DNA of 64,000 bases from Turnera subulata (Eukaryota > Streptophyta > Magnoliopsida > Malpighiales > Passifloraceae), in the NCBI GenBank assembly GCA_028386065.3, contig JAKUCV010004265.1:11937-75936 (forward strand). The letters are read 5' to 3'. A program made the position numbers and the translations under genes. The notes beneath the pieces are model-generated. The model saw nothing but the letters and a program-made list of their open reading frames with translations, was not told the origin of the DNA and did no database searches. Shown here one piece after another: positions 1 through 10,418 of this stretch (within the stretch, counting starts at the first letter, position 1; each line of letters starts with the position of its first letter).

Positions 1-159
1 ATCTGTGTCAGCTAGAAAGCTAACTTAACAGAAATTTGCAAAACCCTAACAGAAGTGGTTGATTGAATATAATTAGGAATTCAGGTGGTCAATTGATGAA
101 AAAAAAAAATCGGGTGGTGAGTCGAAATAAGATTGGAATTCAGGGGGTCAAAATGTAAT

Positions 160-976
160 TAACCCTCCCACGGCCTTCATCTTGAGTTTTTTCCGGTGGG
201 ACATCTGTTGCAGGTAATGTTTCCTGAACCACACTGCTATCTGGAAAAATTTCAGCTTTCAACCACGGCCCAAATCCTTTTTCTGGTATGTCGTACACTG
301 GCATCTTATCATTGGCACCTTTGAAAGGGCACCTGGCCTGGGGGTAGCCAAGTCTGCCACAAAACCAGCAGAATTATTCAGGCAAATCTTCATAGAGAAA
401 CTTTATCCATGGGCGTTGTTCAACTGTTACATTATGAAACCCAGTAAGTAGTGGTTTGTCCACCCAAACACCAACTTTGATCCGAATGAAGCTTGTAGGG
501 CTTAGGACATTCTTGACAGAGATGTCTAAATCTAGTAGCCCTGCAAATGCCTCACCAATTATCATTGCATTTTCACGATTCATCTGCTCTAGGGGCAACC
601 CATGCACTTGGACCCAAAAACAAGATTTTCCCAGGTCAACTTGGTCCCAAGACATATTAGGAAGCCATTCCTTAATCACCAAATGATAATTTGACATAAA
701 CCAAGGTACTCCACCAGCAACTTTCTTTTTGTCAGCTTCAAGCTCGAATTTGAACATAAAGGTATTGAAACCTTTGCCTTCAACTTCATATTTACCAGCA
801 CAGCCCCAGTTTTTCTTAGTGATAGACTTCACATAACCTGGGCCAAAATATCTATCTGACACAATCCTCCCTAATAGCACAAATTTAGGAATTTGGGCCA
901 ACTCAGAATGATCATGGATAGAATCCGTGTCTTCCTCTAGTTTTGACGCCTTAAGTACAAGCCCAAGATTATGCAT
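160..976 (-). pseudogene. LINE ORF1-type DUF4283 / zinc-knuckle remnant
   Basis: The reading frame from 976 leftwards encodes about 200 residues with the DUF4283 fold typical of plant L1-type LINE ORF1 and related nucleic-acid-binding proteins (LGRIVSDRYFGPGYV, then FMFKFELEADKKKV, then FWVQVHGLPLEQM and PLLTGF). A TAA stop at about 371-373 interrupts it exactly before the CCHC zinc knuckle, which continues in the same frame as FCWFCGRLGYPQARC. The usual histidine of the knuckle reads as tyrosine here. After the knuckle, about 50 more residues can be followed, then the frame is lost. No endonuclease or reverse transcriptase follows, so this is a fragment. By analogy with the family, the intact protein would bind element RNA. 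It could instead be a retrocopy of a host DUF4283 gene. Confidence 0.7.
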
Positions 977-2299
977 GATTGTGAGAATAGAAAAGTAAAT
1001 GTAAAATCAAACAACCCAGCTGACTAACCAAAGCCAACAGTACTCCGCAACATAAACACTGTAACAGACAGCTCTCAAAGAAGTAAAGTCCATTCAGTCA
1101 TCACAGTCTCAAAGGAAGCAGACAAAGTAATCTAACAACACTCCAAAACCAAAAGCTCAAAGTAACATACAGCACTCTGTGAAAAGAAAACCATTCAAAG
1201 TCTCAAGAAATATGAATTTGAAACATCAAACCTGGTAAGAAAAAGGAAACCTAGTTGATAGACCCCTCCAACTCCGAATCAGCATCCCCTAAAGGCGCTG
1301 CGGGAGAAACAAGGATCTGTGGGACATTTTCTTGCCAAATTTGAGCTCAAGTTGTTCGGTTGAGTGTGGAGACCCGGTAGAGAGTATAGCCTTGAGAAAG
1401 ACAGCTATTAAGAATTACTGACATTTTCTATAAGTCATGTTCCATTACAACCCAAACTACAAAATGTATGATATAACAGTTCATACCCATGACGTGTTTC
1501 TTGTCAGTGAAAAAAAATACACGGATGGTACAGTATGAACTTAAACCATAAACATAGAATAAAAATCTGTCACAGAACTGCTGGACCTACAGATCACTTA
1601 GGACGCCATTGGATCTAGTCTTAGTAAGCTATAGGGTAAGTTGCTATTTGGATCCCATAAGCTCTCCCACTGATCCAGAAAATACAAAAATATGTTACAA
1701 ATTGTTCTTGTCCCATGATTAAAGAGATTCTAGATCACGGTTGTTCCTCTATGAAATAAAAGCAGTAGTCCAACAATCAATAAGCTCTCCCAAATAAATC
1801 AACCTCCATTTTGGCCCACATGAACAAGACCACTCAACCAGAGCCCATAATCGTAACCTAGATAAACCTAACATATCATCAGATGTTCTACACCAAGTCA
1901 GCCTTCATGAAGATAGATATATTCACCTCAAACATTAATAGAGGACAGATGAATACTAGGTCAACAAAGTTCAAATTCATACCGAGAATAGAATATTTGT
2001 CTTGTCCTGGTATACAGCATTTGTTGCTATGGTAGATTCGACCTCCTTTTCAACGGAGCAGCTCTCGCCTATTAGTATTAAGTGGGAATAAGATCATCAG
2101 CTGGATCACATTTACAAAGTGCAAGAACAAGCACTCTTTCAAGATACTCAAAATATTGATTCATCATCTTGATTAAAAAAAAAAAAAAGAAAACAGAAGG
2201 CAGGCATCATCGAATTCTTTAAGCCAGCTCCCATCAAGGAGTCATAATGAGAGTAGAAGAACACGGACTTGGTCCATAAACAAATTTGTTCTACGTTGT
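977..2299. other. no gene recognised
   Basis: AT-rich sequence without a convincing reading frame. It could include the 5' leader of the LINE-like remnant to its left. An A-run lies near 2170. I see no terminal repeats or RNA gene here. Confidence 0.5.
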
Positions 2300-2690
2300 A
2301 AGGTGCGTGACCCAGTCCACAAGCATTGGCAGGTGAATGAGAAAAAGATAAGGTATATAGCCCATTCCACAGTAGCACATTTTCTCTCCTGGTGCATCCA
2401 GCTCCAGTATGGACGTGGATCGGCGGACGGTGCCTCCCCAACTTCAATGACCGATCTACTCCCCCGTGTTTGTATGTTACTTGTCTCGTTTTCACCCCAG
2501 CCCGAGTATTGTATTGTTTCGAGTGTTTGTATGATTCAGGATTTTGATCTCTCGTCATGTATCGTTTCATCTAGTTCATCATGTTTTCTTGTACAAGATA
2601 GAAGTCGTCTTGAGCTAACGACTTCTAATCATGTATTGAGCTCACGTATATTTTGATTAATATACTTCCCGGTTTCGACCAAAAAAAAAG
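2300..2690 (+). mobile_element. LINE 3'-end fragment with A-tail
   Basis: The segment ends TTAATATACTTCCCGG, then TTTCGACC and a run of nine A at about 2679-2688. This layout matches the 3' untranslated end and tail of plant L1-type LINEs; the LINE at 19.0 kb ends similarly with a GAGGTTC-A tail. A 117-codon reading frame over it has no domain and is probably chance. No target-site duplication was identified, so the left limit is approximate. This is a 5'-truncated copy, if the reading is right. Confidence 0.45.
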
Positions 2691-2892
2691 GAAGGTCTCT
2701 GTCCTGTGCAATCTATAGTTAATTCACACAAGTGACACAGGAATTCAAGTCCTATGTGTCAATCTACAGGATGTAAAATAAAGAAGAGTGAAACCCAATG
2801 TTATTAATATTGAAGAGGACCAACCCATTCAACTGGAACCAGTCCTCGGTCCAAGTAAGATTGATTCTGCTATAAGACTATATGAGCATAAT

Positions 2893-3542
2893 TGTTGGTT
2901 TTGTTTTTCAAACAATACTTTCTAATCTCAAGAACATCGATGTTTAAATCGAAACATCGATGTTTTGATGATTCTGGAACTTTAAATAATCTGCCGAGCT
3001 TTTAGAACATCGATGTGTGAATCAAAACATCGATGTTTGCTGAACACCTGGGACTTGACAGAATATTCAGAACGTCGATGTTGGGATCACAACATCGATG
3101 TTGTGAGGAACAATTGCAGAAAATCTGGAAAATTTCCAGAAACAACAAGCTGATTTTCTTGATTACTGTTTCATTAATTTTCTTTCTCAACTCTCAATCT
3201 CTTGACTTGAACGCTTAATGAACAAGTTAGAGGACTCTCAATGAAGTGAAAAACACTCAAGAAGCTCTTATTTCACTTGCTTAAACCAGATTACAACTCT
3301 CAAATATATAGACCAGAACCAGCCTATATTCCACTAAACTTACATCATTGTTGACAGCTCAACACTTTGCTTTTCTAAGGTGCTCATAATAGCACAGCTC
3401 ATAAAGTAAAACACACTACAACTCAGGATAACATTATTGATTAGCATAATGCAATAATTAAAAAACACACACAACTCACACACTTAAATCAATAATTGAG
3501 TGGACCCAAGCTCAGTGCTGTAGCTTGATTACTCAACTAACA
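2893..3542 (-). repeat. Element A 3' LTR
   Basis: Direct repeat of 4378-5038 with scattered differences. It is bounded by TGTTGG on the left and CTAACA on the right, which is TG...CA on either strand. It carries six copies of the CATCGATG palindrome (one reads CGTCGATG) in three pairs. Confidence 0.85.
2933..3105. repeat. Palindrome array AACATCGATGTT (6 copies)
   Basis: Three pairs of AACATCGATGTT. The core C of each copy falls at 2935/2955, 3008/3028 and 3073/3093, so each pair is exactly 20 bp apart. Successive pairs are 73 and 65 bp apart. Copy five reads ACGTCGATGTT. Confidence 0.95.
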
Positions 3543-3554
3543 CTCCCCCTTGAG
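3543..3554 (-). other. Element A polypurine tract
   Basis: The minus strand reads CTCAAGGGGGAG immediately before the LTR start TGTTAG. This is the expected plus-strand primer for reverse transcription of an LTR element and confirms the minus orientation. Confidence 0.8.
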
Positions 3555-3577
3555 TAAGCTGCTCTTCATCTTTAACT

Positions 3578-4309
3578 TCAACATGTTTTGAATCTTCTTT
3601 TCCTTCTCTTGTATTGTCTGGTAATTGAAGCATCGAACAAATCATAGAATTCCAAGGACTTTTCTTCAATGTAAATATCATTCACTTTTCTCATTTTAAT
3701 CTTATGATTTCTGATGTTTCTATTCACCTCCAGAACTTCAAGCTCAACAAACTCATCATCACAATAACTACTCTTCACAATCTGCTCTGTTGTAGGTATT
3801 TCAATACTTGAACTAACACTGTTTTCACTTTCCATTTCAATCAATTGACAACTGCAGAACTCTTTGAACTCCAAACACATACTTTTACAATTAACATATT
3901 CAACGGTTTCACTTTTCACAGCAATTTCATGACCTAAATCAAAGAGATTCTCATCAAACGAAATCACTTCGTCAGTTGAATCAGTTTCATCCAAGCATTC
4001 ATTAATTTCAAAACTCTTACCAATAAGTTCTTCAGTTTCATCAACCAAATTCAAATCAGAACCATTTAGTACCTCTATCTTTGAATCTGCCATATGATTA
4101 TCAATGCAATCTTCCTCAGCTTCATTGTTCCTGGACTCATTTTTCTGAAACAAAATCACTTCATTTTTGATAAATAATATTCTGTCCGACAAATCCAAGT
4201 CGAACTCTTCCTGTAACTTCTGGATCAACATCTTTATGGTCATTGTGTTGAGGTTAGAACTTTGAAGAAGCTCCCTCAACCTTGCAGCAATTATCCAATC
4301 AGACACCAT
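3578..4309 (-). CDS. Captured ORF with DEK_C/SWIB-type N-terminal domain
   Basis: A single 243-codon frame fills nearly all of the interior of element A, starting about 55 bp after the primer site and ending 24 bp before the polypurine tract. Residues 1-56 begin MVSD and contain LRELLQSSNLNTMT, then QEEFDLDLSDR and FIKNEV. This order and spacing closely resemble the DEK_C-like helical domain that opens plant SWIB/MDM2-domain chromatin proteins, where it is thought to bind DNA or chromatin. The SWIB domain itself is absent. Residues 60 to about 210 are highly acidic and rich in E, D, N and S, with no recognised fold. The end is basic (YKRRKRRFKTC) and could act as a nuclear signal. The frame has no internal stop although the LTRs have diverged. 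This looks like transduplication of a host gene fragment. Whether it is expressed cannot be judged from sequence. Confidence 0.7.
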   Translation of the reverse strand: MVSDWIIAARLRELLQSSNLNTMTIKMLIQKLQEEFDLDLSDRILFIKNEVILFQKNESRNNEAEEDCIDNHMADSKIEVLNGSDLNLVDETEELIGKSFEINECLDETDSTDEVISFDENLFDLGHEIAVKSETVEYVNCKSMCLEFKEFCSCQLIEMESENSVSSSIEIPTTEQIVKSSYCDDEFVELEVLEVNRNIRNHKIKMRKVNDIYIEEKSLEFYDLFDASITRQYKRRKRRFKTC

Positions 4310-4364
4310 CTTCTTGATCTCTTAACAAATGAAAAAAGGACATGACCCATAGAGAAAGAACCTG

Positions 4365-4377
4365 CTCCGCTACCAAT
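4365..4377 (-). other. Element A primer-binding-site-like sequence
   Basis: The minus strand reads TTGGTAGCGGAGC directly after the 5' LTR. It resembles the initiator-Met-tRNA primer sites of plant Copia elements (TGGTATCAGAGC) but differs in the middle. The same sequence follows the 5' LTRs of elements B and C. Confidence 0.7.
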
Positions 4378-4421
4378 TTTTGGTTTTGTTCTTCAAACAA
4401 TACTTTCTAATCTCAAGAACA

Positions 4422-4590
4422 TCGATGTTTAAATCAAAACATCGATGTTTTAATGATTCTGGAACTTCAAATAATCTCCCGAGCTCTTAGAACATCGATG
4501 TTTGAATCAAGACATCGATGCTTGCTGAACACCTGGGACTTTGCAGAATACTCAGAACATTGATGTTGGGATCACAACATAGATGTTGTG
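4422..4590. repeat. Palindrome array AACATCGATGTT (6 copies, decayed)
   Basis: This is the counterpart of the array at 2933-3105. Two of the six copies have changed (ACATTGATGTT and ACATAGATGTT). The first fits loss of the central CpG by deamination. Confidence 0.9.
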
Positions 4591-4795
4591 AGGAACAATT
4601 GCAAAAAATCTGAAAAATTCCCAGAAATTTGCAGAAACAACAAGCTAATTTTCTTGATTACTGTTTCATTAATTTTATTTCTCAACTCTCAATCTCTTGA
4701 CTTGAACACTTAATGAACAAGTCAGAGGACTCTCAATGAAGTGAAAAACACTCAAGAAGCTCTTATTTCACTTGCTTAAATCAGATTACAACTCT

Positions 4796-4806
4796 CAAAT
4801 ATATAG
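4796..4806 (-). promoter_or_regulatory. TATA-like box of element A LTR
   Basis: CTATATATTTG on the minus strand, about 235 bp inside the 5' LTR. The assignment is by sequence only. Confidence 0.4.
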
Positions 4807-5038
4807 ACCAGAACCAGCCTATATTCCACTAAACTTACATCATTATTGACAGCTCAACACTTTGCTTTTCTAAGGTGCTCATAATAGCACCAGCTCATAA
4901 AGTAAAACACACTACAACTTAGGATAACATTATTGATTAGCATAATGCAATAATTAAAAAATACACACAACTCACACACTTAAATCAATAATTGAGTGGA
5001 CCCAAACTTAGTGCTGCAGCTTGATCACTCAACTAACA

Positions 5039-5831
5039 ATAACATGATAATAAAGATTGTGAATCACAGCCTAGGGTCACCGCAAGACTGTAAGACCAAA
5101 GGCAGGGCCTCTGGACCATGAGAACAACAGAGGTTGGGGAACAAATTGCAAGATATTGTGTCAAAGCCCCAGTGCCTAGAAGATATAAGATGCATAGATA
5201 AGGCCTGCTGCCCCAAGAGAGGAAGAGATATGCTCATTAGTAATAGTTGTGGCCAGGACCACATCCTTTTAGGAGCATAGGGAATACCTATGAGAAGGAT
5301 GCAATGCAATTTTATTTCATTTAAAAAAATTTGACGCTATATAAACTAAAAATATAGTAGGGACAAATCTTGCACATGTTACTGTTACAAACTCAAAATC
5401 ACAGTGTAGTGATATGATAACTCAAATTCAGAATTGTTTGGTTAAAAAAGAAAAACTCAAATTCAGAATCATGTCATGTTGTGATGTCTAAGTAGAAGCC
5501 TTTGATAAGAATCTCTACCTAGCAATTTTATACGATAAACTATGAAGTTCTTCCCCTCTCATATGCCTAGACCTGTGACTTACCACATCATTAACATTAT
5601 ACAAATTAGCATCAAAAAATAAAATGCGAATGTACCACTAAGGATTGCTTGATCAACACGTAACTGGTTACTTAGCATCTCAATCATCCTCAGATCAGCT
5701 GGAACCTTGCATCCCACTTTTACGGAAAACAAAGTTAACTTAGAAGAGCTTAAGCGTTTTTGTGATAGTAATCAACTAACTCCAAAAGTCTCAAAAAAAC
5801 ATGATTAAAACATACCAGCAACCTCCACAAT
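5039..5831. other. no gene recognised
   Basis: Flank shared by element A and the Athila insertion. AT-rich with short unsupported frames only. No repeat or RNA gene seen. Confidence 0.5.
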
Positions 5832-5836
5832 ATCAC

Positions 5837-7680
5837 TACCCCAAACTGAAGATTTTGCTTGTCCTCAAGCAAACAAAAAAAGAAAAGGAGGCATGATTTT
5901 GGAAGGAAGTAAGGGCAGTTCTAATGCATCCAATTTTCATCAGGTTTCTCCCTTGTGAAGCCTCAATTTAGGAACCCCTTTATTTTCCTTTAAAACCGCA
6001 TTAATTCCAATCAAATTCATTGTCAGTGGTTTCTGTCATAAAACTCCACAGGAATAATCTTGCAACTAACCTCCAATCATTTGTCGTCAAATGGATCCTG
6101 CAAAAGTCATTTTTTTTTTCGGGAAGTGAAAACATTACCTCTTATGCAGACCCATTATCCCTTATCTCCACTAATGTGCAACAGTAATTGAGCAAGGATC
6201 TCCAGGACTTTTTTTGTGTTGTACCGAGGTTAGGGTGATGGTTATCAACGAATGGTGGATGGACTGAGCAAGTGTTGGTGGCCTGTGAACTTAAAACCTC
6301 CAGTTTAGTTTATGGATAGTCTGAGGTTGTATAGGGACTGTTTGATTCCATATCCCTTGTGTTTTCATGCTACCGAGAGGCTTAATGTATCCTCTTGTTT
6401 GAGATGGAGTTTGATTCACAAAATGTTTTTTTTTCTCCTTATTTCTCTTTCTCATGTTTTGCCTTTCCTTACTGGCTTGTTTTGTTTTATGAACTTGAAA
6501 AATGACCCCCCTTTTTTTATTATCATTGCAGCTGGGAAGAGGGCAGTGTAAGATGTGTGATAACATTCTAGGTATGTATTTGTTAAATGCAACCAGTCTC
6601 AGATGCTTGGTAGGATTGAATCTCGTTCACAGACTCATCAATAGGGTGAGGCTGTTGAAGGAATGATGGCCTCTGTTTCAGTTTCAAGTGGTTAGGGTGA
6701 AGGGGTGAACAGGATGAAAGAATAAATTAGGGCCATCCTAGTTGGCTCAATGGGATTGCAATGGACTAATGAGTGTGGTATGGATTTATGTGGTCTATTG
6801 GTATGCAAAAGATAGCCTGGATCCTTTTCTTGCTTGAAGGACTCTTGCTTGAATTTTGCCTTGACAGAGACAAGGGTCTGTTCTAAGGTAGACAGGCTGA
6901 GCCTGTGTCGTGTAGAAAACCATTTAGCAAGATCCTTCTTATCTGACAGATTCATGGAGTGAAATTGTTTGAATATACCTGTTCTTCTTGTTTTGAAAAT
7001 AAAGACAAGTCCTGAGATTAAAGAATAAGCAGAATTAAATGGAAAAAGGAAAGGAAGAATAAATATAAGGACAGGCTCACACTGTGGAAAAGAATAATGA
7101 AAAATAGAATAGCATTTCATTGCTCACTGTAAAATACATAAGGCATAAAATTGCACCCTAAAATTCCCCAAACTGAAAATTTACAGTGTCCTTCTGCCAA
7201 AAAAAAAAATGGGTGCACTGTCACAACAAATCCAAGCAAAAGAAAAACATATAGTAGAAAATGAAAGACAAAAGTTCTAGTAGTGAACACAAAAATACCC
7301 CAAACTGAAAGTTCTATCCTATGTGGTGGGGTGAGGGTGGTGGTGGAAGTTCGTCACAGGCTCAGTCTGTGTTGTGTCTGTGCAAGCATTAAAATTCCTT
7401 TTTGCAAAGAAATGATTAAGACATTAAATCATAAAGGGTATAGAAGGACTTCTCTGACAGATCTCTGACTTGACGACTCCTTCCCCCAATGATTTTCAGC
7501 ACCTGATTGTTTAAAACAAAAAGAAACACACAAAATAAAAACAAAACAACCAAATGAAAAATACAAAAAGGAAAAGGAAAGCGAAAATTACCATGTTTGG
7601 GTTGCCTCCCAAGAAGCGCTTCTTTCATGTCTTGTAGCTAGACACCCTCCTTGTTTAAGTGGTTGGAGGGTTCTGGAGAG
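5837..7680 (-). other. Athila 3' spacer (no pol, no third ORF)
   Basis: Non-coding by comparison with the plus-strand element. 5837-7320 matches the region of about 33.7-35.2 kb, and 7330-7530 matches 31.98-32.15 kb. Open frames over it (for example 6692-7120) recur in the other copy only as decayed frames. The polypurine tract is at its left end. Confidence 0.7.
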
Positions 7681-7689
7681 ATTGAATCT

Positions 7690-8060
7690 CTCTAAAAACG
7701 TCTATGGTAGGGTGATAAATTTTTGCCTTCTTACGATGGACCATGAACGGGCTGACCCTGTCACCTCCAATCTCCATTTCCCCATGAGGAAAGCAGTGAA
7801 GAATGGTAAATGGACCAGACCACTTGGATCATCTCTTGTCCTGAAAAAGGACTTAGTCTCCTTTCTTGAAATCTCGTTTGATGTTTTGACCATTGTGCCT
7901 TTTTATGGTTCTCTCTTTGTAAACCATGGCATTCCTATTCATATCCAAGTGCACTTCGTTCAATCTTCGAGGAAGAGTTTGTGCAAGATCACCAGCTCCA
8001 GTTTGATTGATAGTCCACTGCTGTCGGACAGACTGGGCCTGTTGCTTTGGGTTGATGCTT
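7690..8060 (-). pseudogene. Athila integrase C-terminal fragment
   Basis: The minus-strand frame reads NEVHLDMNRNAMVYKERT, then KRHNGQNIKRDFKKGDQV, the segment that normally follows the integrase core (element-specific tail with the GDQVLL-like box). Here it follows the protease directly, so roughly the whole RT-RNase H-integrase core has been deleted between the two. The frame shifts again to the left, where HLPFFTAFL-type sequence continues out of frame. No catalytic residues of integrase remain. Confidence 0.6.
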
Positions 8061-10312
8061 TCATCAATAGTGTCAAACTGGCAGCAGGTGCCAAAGCTCA
8101 ATTCTGGCTTAGGGGATTTAGGCATATTGAAGTTCATCGTTTTCTCTCCAACTCTCAGTGTCACCCTTCCTTCCTCAACATCAAACAATGCCCTAGCCGT
8201 GGCAAGAAAAGGTCACCCTAAAATAATTGGTGTGTGGACATCTAGTGCCATATCCATGACCACAAAATCAACAGGAATAAAGAAATCACCAACCTTCACA
8301 GGCACATCCTCTAGTACTCCCACAGAATACACAAGTGAGCGGTCAGCAAGTTGGATTTTCATCCTTATGGTCTTGATGTTTCCAAGGTCCATACCTTGAG
8401 TGATGGAAAGTGGCAACAGGCTGACACTAGCTCCTAGGTCACATAGGGCCCCTTCAATCTTCTTGCTCCCAATATGACATGGTATTGTAAAGCTCCCTGG
8501 GTTTGAGCATTTCTTGGGTGGCTGATGTTGAATGAGAGCGCTCCCCTAGGCTGTCATAGCTACGGTCTCAATATCGTCAATGGTTCTCTTCCTTGTCAAA
8601 ATCTCCTTGAGGAACTTAGCGTATGAGGGCATTTGTGTAACCACATCACTGAAAGGTACATTCACATATAACTTTCTTAGCATTTCCTTGAACTTACTAA
8701 ATTGTTTTTCCAATTTGGCCTTGTGGTACACTTCTGGGAATGGGAGTGGAGGTTGGTAAGGTTGAACAGTCTGGAGCTATTTCTCTACTCTCTTCGTGCT
8801 AACAGCCTTAACCACAGGCTCAGCCTGTGTCTGTGCTGTTTGGCCTGGGTTGGATGTTGATGCTGTCTGATCCACAACATCAGGCGGTCTTGGTGCTGTG
8901 CCCCTTAACTCCTTTCCACTATGAAGGATCACAGCGTTGCAATGTTCAATCCTTGGATTCTCTACTGGTTTTCCTGGAAGGCCTCCTTGCTGATTGGTGG
9001 ACATCGAGGCTTGTTGGGCAATTTAATTCTTGAGGATTCTGTTGTGGGATTTAATTTGGCTAATCTCCTCGCTCATCTTGTTCTGGTTCCCCAAGATGGA
9101 CTGCAGCATGCTCATCATGTCGGTGTTGTTGCCTTGCTGTCCTTCTTGGTTCTGTCCTTGGTGCTGGGGCTGTCCACCTTGATGCTGTTGCTGAAACTGG
9201 GACTGTTGTGGGATTCTTTCTTCGTTTGGTGGCCTCCAAGAGAAGTTGGGATGATTTCTCCATGATGGATTATAAGTGTTTCCGTATGGCCCTTGCTTCT
9301 GCTGGATGAAATGTGACTATTCAGAATCACACTCAGTAAAGAGGGGGCAACTGGATGTGTTGTGATGTCCTCCACATCCTTCACAGTCTGAGGCTGTGGA
9401 TGTTGCTGCCTTGACGTGAGCAGTCCCTAGTTGTTTCCTGAGGGCTTCTATCTCTGCCTCTAGCTTGGTTACACGATCTACTCCAATTATTCCAGAAGCC
9501 TTAACTCCCCTGATTTGGGTTTTCCTTTTTGATAGAGCTTCAAGAATGGCAACTCCATCATTGTAGTCTTTGTCCAGAAATGACCCATTTGCCATTTTGT
9601 CCAGAGTATTCTGATCTTCATCACTTAGGCCGCAGTAAAATTGTTCAAGTTGCATGACCTCATCAATTCTGTGGCTTGGAAATCTTCTTAGTAATCCCTT
9701 GAAGCGCTCCCAAGCATCACGAATGGATTCATCATAGCTCTAGGAAAAACCAATAAGTTGCTGCCTCAAATTTTTAGCCTTACTTGACAGATGATATTCC
9801 TTCAAGAAGGCCCTGACTAGGCTATCCCAGTCGGTAAAATGGCCTGCTTCATGGTTGTTGAGCCACTCAAATGCTGCATCTCTGAGTGAGAATGGAAATA
9901 CTCTCATGTACAGCTGCTCCTTGGTCATCCATGCTATGTTTACAGTGCTACACACTCGTAGAAAATTCTACAAGTGTGAGTTTGGATCTTCCGAGGGCAA
10001 GCCTCCAAATGTGCACCTCTCCAGCATGCTGAGCAAGTTGGTTCTGATCTCATGGGGGCATCTACATCTGGGATGGCTATGCTGTTATGGATGATGGTGG
10101 TTGGTGGTTGTAGGAGTTGTGACATAGGGATGTAGGGTCACACAGGCTGAGTCTGTTCAACCTCTGGATGTGCTCCTTCGTTGAGTCTGTCCGCCATATT
10201 TTTTTATTTCTCCTTGTTTTTCTTACGGAGCTCTCGGACTGCCTTTTCAATCTCCTGGTGGAAGGTTAGAGATGGCTTCTTGCTCCTGGTTTGGGGCATG
10301 CACCACCTGAAA
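8060..10312 (-). pseudogene. Athila gag-protease, frameshifted
   Basis: Gag pieces lie in several minus-strand frames. The likely start is MPQTRSKKPSLTF near 10310. The core of the Retrotrans_gag domain follows (FPFSLRDAAFEWLNNHEAGH at 9740-9955, then RIDEVMQLEQFYCGLSDEDQ at 9317-9655), ending in a short cysteine motif CEGCGGHHNTSSC. A stop separates the two gag blocks. The aspartic protease follows (8190-8530) with the Athila-type active site DLGAS, then a flap region and the box HTPIILGRPFLATA. At least four frame breaks make it non-functional. The gag lies directly downstream of the primer site, as expected. It once formed the capsid and matured the polyprotein. Confidence 0.75.
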
Positions 10313-10390
10313 ACTTCAAACTTGGAAAATGAAAGGGTAAGATTACAAAAGCCTAGTAAATCATAAATAAAGAAGCAAAAGAATCAAGCG

Positions 10391-10412
10391 CCAGTCCCCA
10401 GCAACGGCGCCA
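10391..10412 (-). other. Athila primer-binding site
   Basis: The minus strand reads TGGCGCCGTTGCTGGGGACT, the site common in Athila/Tat elements. It lies 6 bp after the LTR end TGATGC...GCATCA. Confidence 0.85.
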
Positions 10413-10418
10413 AAAACT

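Larger units (their letters stand above)
2893..5038 (-). mobile_element. Element A: minimal LTR retrotransposon with captured ORF
   Basis: Two direct repeats of about 650-660 bp (2893-3542 and 4378-5038) flank an 835-bp interior. On the minus strand each repeat begins TGTTAGTTGAG and ends CAAAACCAACA (the right copy has decayed to CAAAACCAAAA). A polypurine tract CTCAAGGGGGAG touches the left repeat and a primer-site-like TTGGTAGCGGAGC touches the right one. These fix the orientation as minus. Flanking pentamers ATAAT and ATAAC are a probable target-site duplication with one change. The interior holds one open frame (3578-4309) and no gag, protease, integrase or reverse transcriptase, so the element must be non-autonomous. 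It carries the same palindrome and primer site as elements B and C, which suggests that they supply its machinery. Confidence 0.85.
4378..5038 (-). repeat. Element A 5' LTR
   Basis: Direct repeat of 2893-3542, a little longer, with the inner terminal dinucleotide mutated. On the minus strand a TATA-like CTATATATTTG lies at 4796-4806. The palindromes at 4424-4590 therefore lie downstream of the predicted start, inside the transcribed R-U5 part, unlike in B and C. Confidence 0.8.

Noticed and set aside
2303..2656. 117-codon plus-strand ORF
   Set aside because: No domain; it overlaps what looks like a LINE 3' untranslated end.
5064..5309. 81-codon minus-strand ORF
   Set aside because: No family resemblance, no supporting context.
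7682..8399. Plus-strand ORFs of 130-179 codons
   Set aside because: They are antisense to the recognisable Athila protease and integrase tail on the minus strand.
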